From: Streptomyces sp. G-G2
GTDB taxonomy: Bacteria; Actinomycetota; Actinomycetes; Streptomycetales; Streptomycetaceae
Direction of reading: 5' to 3'
DNA: 64,000 nt
Assembly: GCF_030063135.1 (NCBI RefSeq)
Contig: NZ_JASISO010000043.1
Span: 1 to 64,000 of the forward strand
The position numbers and the translations under genes were made by a program. Positions 51,713 through 59,700 of this stretch are shown here, piece by piece. Position 1 is the stretch's first letter. The number at the start of each line of letters is the position of its first letter. The notes below the pieces were generated by a model, which made no database searches, had not been told where the DNA came from, and saw only the letters and a list, made by a program, of their open reading frames with translations.

Positions 51713-51733
51713 GTTGCTAGAATTTCTAGCAAC
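51713..51733. promoter_or_regulatory. Perfect 21-bp palindrome GTTGCTAGAA-T-TTCTAGCAAC
   Basis: A 10-bp inverted repeat with a single central base lies between the divergent cydA (start 51691) and glycosyltransferase (start 51773). The core GCTAGA-N3-TCTAGC is shared with 27291-27304 and less perfectly with 14738-14752. Length and symmetry fit a TetR- or MarR-type operator controlling both genes. Confidence 0.65.
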
Positions 51734-51772
51734 ACTAGACAATCGTGGTCGGCGCCCCTAGGGTTGGGCCTC

Positions 51773-52945
51773 ATGAGAATCCTCTTTGCCAGCGTGGGCA
51801 ACTTCGGGCACATATTTCCCTTGCTTCCCTTGGCGAGGGCGGCGCGAGCAGCCGGCCACGAGGTCGCGTTCGCAACGGGTGAGCAGTTCCACCAGACCCT
51901 CAGCGAGGCTGGTTTCGAGCCGGTGACGGCAGGCCGGTCCGTGCCCGAGGCATTCATCGAAGCAGCGGGCGGTCGAGCCTTCCTCGAGGCCCACGGCGGC
52001 GAGGTCGGCGCCCAGGACGTACCGCCGGAGGTTCTCGCGAACCTGCACATCAAGGTGTTCGGCTCGGTGCTGCCGCGCTGGGTCGCCGCCGACCTCGCAC
52101 CGGTCCTCGAGCGCCTGCGCCCCGACCTCGTCGTCCACGAAGTGCTCAACCCGGGCGCCGGGTTCGCCGCCCGGCTGGCGGGCGTACCGGCCCTCGCGCA
52201 CGGCGTCGGCCTGCTCTCGCAGGACCACGAGGCCGAGCGGCTCCAGCAGGAGATCCTCGCCACCGCCGCCGACCTCGGCGTCACCGTGCCCGCCGGGCAG
52301 GCCCTGACCCTCGGCAACACCTACATCGACATCTGCCCGCCCTCCCTCCAGGACCGGGCCTTCATCGAGTCCGGCCAGGCGCGCATCGAGCAGCGGCCCG
52401 TCGCCTTCGTCGAGCCGGGCGAACTGCCCGCGGGCCTCGGCGAGTCGGGCAAGCCCTTCATCTACCTCACCCTCGGCACCGCGCTCGGCAGCGCCGAGAA
52501 CCTGCGCACCGTCATCGACGGCCTCGCGCCCCTCGGCGTACCGGTCCTGGTCGCCACCGGCTTCCGGGTGCAGATCTCCGACCTCGGCGAGCTGCCGGAG
52601 CACGTGATCGCCGCGCCGTGGCTGCCGCAGTCCGCGGTCCTCGCGCACGCCGCGCTCGTCGTCCAGCACGGCGGCAGCGGGACCACCCTGGCCACCCTCG
52701 AAGCGGGCCTGCCGCAGCTGATCGTGCCGCAGGGCGCCGACGGTCCCGCCAACGGCGTGGCCGTACGCGACGCGGGCGCGGGCGAGGTCGTCTTCGAGCT
52801 CACCGCCGCGGCGGTGACCGAGAACGCCCGCAAGATCCTGGACGACCCGGCCTACCGCGAGGCGGCCCGCAAGATCGCCGCCGAGATCGCCGCGATGCCC
52901 GACCCGGCCGAACTGGCGGCACGGCTCACCGAGTTCGCTGCCTGA
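51773..52945 (+). CDS. GT-B glycosyltransferase (antibiotic UGT-like, GT1)
   Basis: The 390-aa protein starts RILFASVGNFGHIFPLLPLA, typical of macrolide and aromatic polyketide glycosyltransferases. The C-terminal donor site reads VIAAPWLPQSAVLAHAALVV, then QHGGSGTTLATLEAGLPQLI. It should transfer the dTDP-deoxysugar made by the adjacent genes onto the product. No second glycosyltransferase or DesVIII-like helper is visible, so a single sugar attachment is likely. Its promoter overlaps that of cydA. Confidence 0.93.
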   Translation: MRILFASVGNFGHIFPLLPLARAARAAGHEVAFATGEQFHQTLSEAGFEPVTAGRSVPEAFIEAAGGRAFLEAHGGEVGAQDVPPEVLANLHIKVFGSVLPRWVAADLAPVLERLRPDLVVHEVLNPGAGFAARLAGVPALAHGVGLLSQDHEAERLQQEILATAADLGVTVPAGQALTLGNTYIDICPPSLQDRAFIESGQARIEQRPVAFVEPGELPAGLGESGKPFIYLTLGTALGSAENLRTVIDGLAPLGVPVLVATGFRVQISDLGELPEHVIAAPWLPQSAVLAHAALVVQHGGSGTTLATLEAGLPQLIVPQGADGPANGVAVRDAGAGEVVFELTAAAVTENARKILDDPAYREAARKIAAEIAAMPDPAELAARLTEFAA

Positions 52946-52976
52946 CCGGTCCGACCGCACGGTCGTACGGTCGTAC

Positions 52977-53001
52977 GCCGCCGGGGACGGACCCCGGCGG
53001 C
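52977..53001. terminator. Terminator hairpin after the glycosyltransferase gene
   Basis: A perfect 10-bp stem (GCCGCCGGGG and complement) with a 5-nt loop lies 32 bp after the stop. The remainder of the 232-bp convergent gap to the condensation-like gene (53178) shows nothing else. Confidence 0.65.
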
Positions 53002-53177
53002 CGTACACCGCCCCCGCACTCCCGGGCGCCGGCCCCCCTCCGGCGGCCCGGGGCCCGTGCCCGTCGTACCGGTGCGGCCGGACCCGGCCCGCCGGCACGA
53101 CGGGCCCCCAGACATCCGGTGCGCGCGTTCCATTCCCCCGTGCCGCGCGCGCACCGGAGATGCTCGTGAGGACCAGC

Positions 53178-54827
53178 TCAGGCGGAGACGGCCACGGAGG
53201 CCGGGACCCGCGGCAGTGCGGCCCCCGCCGACGGCGCGGTGGCCGCGAGCAGGTCCTCCACCGGATCCGTCTCGGCCGCCTCCGTCAGCGCCACCAGCGC
53301 GGCCCGCAGCTCGCGCGCCAGCTCCACGGCCCGCTCGCGGTCCAGCACGGAGGAGGCGAAGTCCAGCGCCAGCAGCGCGTCCCCGCCCCCGCCCCAGCGC
53401 AGCACCGTCAGCGCCGCGTCCGCCGTGGCCCCGCCCAGGTGCCCGTGGTGGAACCGGGCGCTCAGCGGGCCCGCCGTGGTGCGTTCGGGCAGCAGCCCGT
53501 CGTGGTCCGCGAAGGTCACCTGGGCCAGGGGCGGCCGGGACCGGTCCCCGCGCACCCCCAGTTCGCGTGCGAGGGACTCCGTATCGAGGGCGGAGCAGGC
53601 GAGGGCCTCGCCGAACGCGCAGGCGATCCCGCGCAGGAAGTAGTCCACGCCGCCCTCCAGCTCGCAGCACACCGGTACGGTCGCCGAGCCCGGCGCGACC
53701 GTGCGCAGCCGCGCGGCCGCCCCGTCGCCCGCGCCGTGCCGGGGCAGTTCGGCGCCCACCAGCAGCCACTCGTGCCCGGACCGCCGCCCCACGGCGAGCG
53801 CCCAGGCCGCGAGCAGCACCAGCGAATGCGGTACGCCCGCCCGCGCGGCCGTCGCACCGACCGCGTCCCGCAGCTCCGGATCCACCGCGAGCGTCAGCCG
53901 CTCGCCCCGGAAATCGAAGACGGCGGGCCGCCGTCCGGGTCCGGCCAGGTCCACGACGGCCGGGAACTCCCGCAGCCGCTCCACGCGTTCGGCGAGCAGG
54001 TCCGCCCGTACGGCGGGCGGGTCGGACGGGTCCAGTGGCACCGGCGCCCGGACGGCGGGCTGCCGCCGGGCCGCCGCGCGGGCGTAGTCCCCGAGCAGCT
54101 CCCGCCAGACCAGCGCCGCAGACCAGGCGTCCGCCACCGCGTCGTGGCACAGGAACGACAGCAGGTGCCGGTCCGCCGCGAGCCGGGTCAGGGCGAAGAC
54201 GAGCGGCGGCCGGTCGGGATGCCCGATCAGCCGCTCCACCTCGGCCGCGAGCCGCGCGTGCACGGCGTCCACGACCTCCTCCGGCGCGCCCGCGGGCGGT
54301 TCCGGCAGGGTGATCAGGGGGAGCGCGTACCCGTCGAGCACCCGTCGTACGGGCCCCCGGGCCGAGGACGGGAACGCCGTCCGCAGCCCTTCGTGCCGCG
54401 CGCCCACCGCGCCGAGCGCGGTGCGCAGCGCGCCGAGGTCGAGCGGTCCGCGGAGTTCGGCGCTCAGCACCCGGTGCACCGCGCCGGGGCCGACGTAGGG
54501 CTGAGCGGTGAGCGGCGCCCACTGTCCCGGCAGGAGCGGGAGTTCGGACGTGGGCACGGACCCGGGTCCGGGCGCGGGAGCGGGCGCGGACGGCACGGCC
54601 CGGGCCAGTACGTCCGCCAGCGGCGCGGCGCCCAGCAGTTGGGCCGCGTCGAGCGAGAGCCCGAGCAGTTCGTCGGCGCGGGCCTGGAGCCGCATGGCCT
54701 CACCGAGGCCACCGCCCAGGGCGAGGAAGGGCGAACCCGTGGCCCCGGCCGGCAGCGTGCGCCGGTCGTGGCGCAGGACGTCCGCGGCGAGGTCGAGCAG
54801 CTCCTCCAGGGGAGTCGGGGTCTGCAT
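53178..54827 (-). CDS. Degenerate PCP-condensation-like NRPS protein
   Basis: In this 549-aa protein an N-terminal carrier-like helix bundle (about residues 5-80) has FLALGGGLGEAMRL where LGGxS is expected, so the phosphopantetheine Ser is absent. A condensation-type domain follows (about 95-525). Its HHxxxDG motif reads HDAVADA, so the catalytic second His is Asp and the Gly is Ala. With the protein at 5352 this makes two standalone C-like proteins without the catalytic His. It could be a scaffold or binding protein for NRPS partners, or decay. It is coded toward the glycosyltransferase gene (convergent). ATG 54827 has a GAGAGGG leader. Confidence 0.72.
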   Translation of the reverse strand: MQTPTPLEELLDLAADVLRHDRRTLPAGATGSPFLALGGGLGEAMRLQARADELLGLSLDAAQLLGAAPLADVLARAVPSAPAPAPGPGSVPTSELPLLPGQWAPLTAQPYVGPGAVHRVLSAELRGPLDLGALRTALGAVGARHEGLRTAFPSSARGPVRRVLDGYALPLITLPEPPAGAPEEVVDAVHARLAAEVERLIGHPDRPPLVFALTRLAADRHLLSFLCHDAVADAWSAALVWRELLGDYARAAARRQPAVRAPVPLDPSDPPAVRADLLAERVERLREFPAVVDLAGPGRRPAVFDFRGERLTLAVDPELRDAVGATAARAGVPHSLVLLAAWALAVGRRSGHEWLLVGAELPRHGAGDGAAARLRTVAPGSATVPVCCELEGGVDYFLRGIACAFGEALACSALDTESLARELGVRGDRSRPPLAQVTFADHDGLLPERTTAGPLSARFHHGHLGGATADAALTVLRWGGGGDALLALDFASSVLDRERAVELARELRAALVALTEAAETDPVEDLLAATAPSAGAALPRVPASVAVSA

Positions 54828-54983
54828 GGGGTGGCCCTCTCTGTGGGCGGACTTACCCCGATGCTGCCGACCATGCCTCGAAGGCCGCTAGACGATGAGG
54901 TCACAGCGGTGCGCGCGGCCCCGACGGGCGCCCTGGAACCGGTCTGCTGTCAAAGGCAGGAACGCTATCACTGATCGCTGGAT

Positions 54984-54994
54984 TTTCGCCGAAA
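54984..54994. promoter_or_regulatory. TTTCG-C-CGAAA palindrome before the second TetR gene
   Basis: A perfect 11-bp palindrome sits 18 bp upstream of the TetR start at 55012, a typical place for an autoregulatory operator. It is also within 190 bp of the divergent condensation-like gene start (54827). Confidence 0.4.
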
Positions 54995-55011
54995 GTGCTA
55001 CCGTTGGGGCC

Positions 55012-55617
55012 ATGACTCCCCGAGAGCGACGCCTTCGTGAGCAGGGCCAGCGCCGCCAGTTGATCCTCAGCTCGGCCCGCGAGATGGCCGAGGCCGAAGG
55101 CTGGGACTTCGTCACCACCCGGCGCCTCGCGGAGCGCATCGAGTACAGCCAGCCGGTGCTCTACCAGCACTTCAAGAACAAGGACGCGATCGTGCACGCG
55201 GTGGCCCTGGAGGGCTTCGGTGAACTCGCGGGCGCCCTGCACGCGGCCCGCGCGCGCCACGCCGACGGGGACCCGCTGGAGGCGCTGGACGCGGTCGCGC
55301 GGGCCTACCTCGCCTTCGCCGCCAAGGGGCCGGTCCTCTACCAGGCGATGCTCACCCTGGACCCGGGGGTCGCGGCCGCGCCCGAGGACGGGCACGTGGC
55401 CCCGCGGCCGGTGCTCGACGCGCTCGCGGAGATCCGCCTGGCCGTGGAGCCGGTGGCGGACGGCCGCGATCCGGAGCTGCTGACCGAGGTCCTGTGGAGC
55501 ACCTGGCACGGCCTGGCCACCCTCACCTGGGGACGGCGGCTGCGCCCGGACCTGACGGAGGAGCGCCTCGCCGCCCTGACCGGGATCCTCACCGGCCCGG
55601 CGGCCCGCCTCGGCTGA
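55012..55617 (+). CDS. TetR-family regulator (second)
   Basis: The 201-aa protein has an N-terminal HTH with FVTTRRLAERIEYSQPVLYQ followed by HFKNKDAIVHAVALEGFGEL. The ligand domain carries LWSTWHGLATLTWGRRLRP near the C-terminus. It is divergent from the PCP-C-like gene and convergent with the DUF2871 gene. It may respond to the product or an intermediate. Its target palindrome may be TTTCGCCGAAA just upstream or the GCTAGA-N3-TCTAGC sites. Confidence 0.9.
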   Translation: MTPRERRLREQGQRRQLILSSAREMAEAEGWDFVTTRRLAERIEYSQPVLYQHFKNKDAIVHAVALEGFGELAGALHAARARHADGDPLEALDAVARAYLAFAAKGPVLYQAMLTLDPGVAAAPEDGHVAPRPVLDALAEIRLAVEPVADGRDPELLTEVLWSTWHGLATLTWGRRLRPDLTEERLAALTGILTGPAARLG

Positions 55618-55653
55618 GGGACGTACGCGGGCCCCGGCCGGAAGGGGACGGCG

Positions 55654-56130
55654 TCAGCCGACCTCGGCGCGCTCGGCTTCCCCGTCGGGGCTGCCCGCGG
55701 TCGCGGCCTGAGCGGCCTGCGCGTCCACATGTGCCTTCACGCGCTTGCCCAGCAGCGTGAACAGCAGGATCAGACCGACCGTCAGGATGATGTGCCCCAG
55801 GCCGCCGACCAGAGAGAACAGTTCCGGTACCTTGTGCCCGAGCACGGTCTGGGTGCCCCGGTAGGTCATGCTCGCGCAGGTGATGGCGATACCGGCGTTG
55901 TAGAACCAGAAGAAATAGTCGTAGTGCTTCGTCCCCGACAGCGAGAACACCTTGTCGAGACCGAGGACGATCAGCAGGCCCAGCATGCCGAGCGCCAGCA
56001 GGTGGGTGTGGACCACCGCGAGCTGGGTGTCACCCGTGAAGTCGTAGGCCTTGGTGAGTTCCCGGTAGTACAGGCCGGAGATCACTCCGACGATCATGTA
56101 GACGTGTGCCGCATGGAACGTCTTCCGCAT
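55654..56130 (-). CDS. DUF2871-family membrane protein
   Basis: The 158-aa protein has four likely transmembrane helices (AAHVYMIVGVISGLYYRE, LLALGMLGLLIVLGLDK, then FWFYNAGIAITCASMTY and LGHIILTVGLILLFTLLG). Conserved His residues in AVVHTHLLALG and at the N-terminus could bind heme or metal. The family is widespread in Gram-positives and uncharacterised. It ends in an Ala/Glu-rich tail. A link to respiration is tempting because of the cyd genes nearby, but nothing shows it. Confidence 0.75.
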   Translation of the reverse strand: MRKTFHAAHVYMIVGVISGLYYRELTKAYDFTGDTQLAVVHTHLLALGMLGLLIVLGLDKVFSLSGTKHYDYFFWFYNAGIAITCASMTYRGTQTVLGHKVPELFSLVGGLGHIILTVGLILLFTLLGKRVKAHVDAQAAQAATAGSPDGEAERAEVG

Positions 56131-56179
56131 GCCTGTGCCCCGCTCCCCTGATGATCACATCGCTCCCCGACGGGATCAT

Positions 56180-56620
56180 TCAAGCACTCGGCGCAAGCCT
56201 CTTCGCGGGATTGCCCAGATCGCTCAAGTCCCTTTCCAGCGGGGCTCGACCGTCTCTCCACCAGGGCCGCGGCGCCGCCGCCGCGACCGGGGCGAGCTGA
56301 CCGGGAGCCCGCTCCGGCAGGTCCACCAGCGCGCCGAACCAGCGCGCCAGCTCCGCCGACTCCGTGTCCCCGCCGCAGACCGACCTCGGGCGCGGCAGCC
56401 CCTTGGTGCCCTTGACCCAGCGCAGGTACCGGGCGGCCTCGTCCATCGGCGAGGCCGCGGAGTCCAGGGTGAAGGTCGCCACCCCCGCGGTGCGCCGTAC
56501 GTACGCCCGGCTCAGCGGCATCGAGTCGGTGCGCAGCAGGATGACCTCGGGCCCGCCGCGCGCCAGGAGGCTCTCGGCGAAGGCGGTGCGGGGGCTTTCG
56601 GCGAGCAGGATCGCGTTCAT
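56180..56620 (-). CDS. Short ATP-grasp-like N-terminal fragment
   Basis: The 146-aa protein begins NAILLAESPRTAFAESLLAR and has an alpha/beta pattern with PRSVCGGDTESAELARWFGA, resembling the pre-ATP-grasp N-terminal domain of carboxylate-amine ligases. The ATP-binding and catalytic domains are missing. It ends in an Ala/Pro/Arg tail before the DUF2871 gene. It is probably truncated, or a small binding partner of the NRPS encoded just upstream (88 bp). ATG 56620 has GAGGAG. Confidence 0.5.
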   Translation of the reverse strand: MNAILLAESPRTAFAESLLARGGPEVILLRTDSMPLSRAYVRRTAGVATFTLDSAASPMDEAARYLRWVKGTKGLPRPRSVCGGDTESAELARWFGALVDLPERAPGQLAPVAAAAPRPWWRDGRAPLERDLSDLGNPAKRLAPSA

Positions 56621-56708
56621 CAAAATCTCCTCGGGTCGCGGTCTTGTCGGTCGTGGTCTCGCGGGGGTGGGTCAGGAGGGCGGGGGCAGCACCCGCCCGG
56701 GCCGGTCG

Positions 56709-59700
56709 TCAGCCCGAGCCCGGGTCGGCCAGTCCGTTGGAGTCGCTCAGGCCGCCCCGCTCGCCGATGCCGAAGGCGGGTTCGCCCAGGTGCTCCAGGC
56801 ACAGCTCGTACACGTCCTCCGCGTGGGTCTGGTGCCAGCCCTGCGGTACGGGAGCACCCGCGGGCCACAGCGCGCGGTGCCCCGCGGTGTCCCCGAGGAC
56901 GACGAAGGTCGCGAACTCGTCGGCGAACGGGTCGTCGGCCCACGGGTGGTCGAGGATGTGCAGGCTCCCGTCGGCCTCGACCCGGGCCGCGTGCCCGGTC
57001 CGCCACATCCGCCGGGCGGTGGACCCCCGCGGCGCGCCGCCCAGCGGGTCGGGCAGGAAGCTCGCGCCGCTCCCGCCCGGCAGACCCGCGTACCCCTGGG
57101 CCACGCCCACCCCGGCGACGTACAGCGAACCGGTGCTGCCGGTGGCCACCGGACGCAGCCGCGCGTCCAGCACGTACGCCCGGTAGCCGGGCGCGGGCCG
57201 GGTCCGCCCGTCCGCGCCCTGCTCGATGAGCAGCCGCCCCTCGGCCCACCCGGCGCTGAAGGTCAGCGCCGTGCCCTCGGCCCGGGCCAGCGCGACGAGC
57301 GAGTCGTCGGCGGCGCCCAGGACGGCCGAGGCGCCGTGCTCGCGCAGCCAGCCCAGCACCTCGTACGGGGTGCCCAGGTGCGCGAGCTCCGGGTCCGGGA
57401 CGTTGACCCGGGCCCCGGAGACGAAGGCCCCCAGCAGCCCGAGCGCCGCGTCCGCGTCCGGGTAACCGGTCACCAGCCAGGCGGCGTCGGCGCCCGACCC
57501 GTGGCCCAGGCTCGCGGCGGCCGACGGCTGTGTGCCGATGGCGACGGTCGCGTGCGCGGTGCTCGCCAGCACCACCGGGGCGTCGGGGTCCAGCGGGCTG
57601 GTCCGGTCCGCCGAGCGCACCGGCCACTTCCCGTCGGCGGGCAGCAGGTCCGCGGCCGGGTCCCGGACCAGCCGGGCCGCCCGCGGCACCGCCGGGAGCA
57701 GCCGGTCCGCGGCCTCGTCGAGCAGCAGCACCACCGGCCACACCGCGCCGGGCAGGCCGCGTACCGGGTCCACCGGCAGACAGGCGGCCCCCGTCTTGGC
57801 GATGGCGAGCACCGCCACCGCGAACCCGGTGGGCGAGGCGATCGCGGTGACCACCGTGGTGCCCGGGCCCGCCTGATGGGCGATCAGGGCGTGGGCCAGC
57901 AGGTCGGAACGGGCGTCGAGCTCGGCGTAGTCCATCCCCGGGGCGCCGGACATGCCGATCGCCCCGGGGAACCCGGTCACCCCGTCCAGGCCGGTCGGGC
58001 CGGTCAGCCCCGCGAGCCCGGCCGGCCCCGTCAGCGGCGCCGGCCCGGTGAGGTCCGTCAGCCCCGGTGTGCCTCCCGTCGCCGCGCCCGACAGGGCCGG
58101 AGCCCCGGGCGTACGGGCCACCTGGGCCGCGAACAGCGAGGCCACGCTGCGCACCGGCAGCTCCAGGTGCTGGCCGAACCAGAGCCCGAGCGTCTCCGCC
58201 GACACCTCGCCCGGCAGCAGCCGCAGCCCGCTCAGCGCGCTGTGCGGCGCCTCCGCGGCCGCCTCCAGCAGCGAGACCAACTGCCCGGTCAGGTAGCCGG
58301 CGGCGGTCTCCCCGATCGCGTCGTGCTGGAAGGAGGCGCTCAGACCCAGCCCGGCGGGCGCCCCGGCCGGGGTGTGCTGCTCGGTCAGGGTAAGCCCCAA
58401 CGCCGCTTGCCGGTGCGGCAGTTGCGGGTTCTCGGGGGAGACGGTCAGCCCGGCCCCCTCGAACTCACCGCCCGTCTCCTGGAGCAGGCTGAGCGCGACC
58501 CCGCCCGGCAGGGCCAGCGCCGCGTCCCCCTGCCGGTAGGCCGCGAGGTCGGCCGTACGGACCCGGTCCAGGAGTTCGGTGAAGGCCGGGTCCCCCGAGG
58601 TGTCCACCGACAGGGCCAGCACCCGTCCGTACGGGCCCACAGCGCCCCGCAGCGCCGCGCTGTCCCGGGCGGGCACCGGCGCGGCCAGCGTCACCGGGGA
58701 CCGCGCGCCCAGCCGGGTCAGCAGCGCCGCGAGCCCGGCGTGCACCACCATGAACAGGGTGGCCCCCTGCTCGGCCGCCAGCCGGGCCAGCTGCTCGTGC
58801 AGCGCCGGGGCCAGCTCGCTCACCAGGCTGCCGAGGCTGGAGTCCGCCCGGTCGGGGCCGCTGCCCGGCGCCGAGGTGGGCGCCAGGTCCCCGTACATCG
58901 CCCGGGGCGCCCCCCGCGGCGCAGGCGTCGGCCAGCGCGGGGCGTCCCCGGTGGCGCGGGCCCCGTAGGCCAGGGCCAGTTCGGCGGCCAGCGGGGTGTG
59001 CGACCACAGGTCGACCGACTCGCCCGGCAGGGTCAGCTCCAGCACGTGGTCATCGGCGGCCAGGGCGCGCAGCCGGGTGCCCGCCGAGCCCAGACGGCTG
59101 TTGCGCAGCGCCTCGTGCCGGCCGCCCAGGTCCCGCAGCGCCTCCTCCAGCGCCCGTACGCTCAGCGCCCCGCGCAGCCGCAGCGGGAGCACCGCGCTCT
59201 CGGCCGTGCTCCCGCCGGGCCCGGTGGCGCTGGCCGGGCTGTCCCCCACCAGCTCCGCGAACAGCGCCGGGGTCGGGGCGTCGTACAGGGCCCGCGGCCC
59301 CGGGTCGACGCCGAGCGCCTGCCGGGCCCGGGCCAGCAGCCGGGCCGCGCCCAGCGAGTGCCCGCCGAGGGCGAAGAAGTCGCAGTCCGCGCTGACCGCC
59401 CGCCGGGGCAGGCCCAGCACCTCGGCGAACAGGTCGCGGACGATCTCCTGCACCGGGGTCCCCGGCTGGGTGCCGGGCCGCTCCCCGCTGAACTCCGGTA
59501 CCGGCAGCGCCGCCCGGTCCAGCTTGCCGCTGGGGGTCAGCGGCAGCGCGTCCAGGACCACCAGCGCGGACGGGACCATGTAGTGCGGCAGCCGCTCCTG
59601 GAGGTGGGCGCGCAGCACCACCTCGACGTCGACGCCGTGGTCGAAGGCGGTGGGCGTGTTGGCCCCGCTGTCCGGCACCGCGGTCGCGGGGCCCGCGTAC

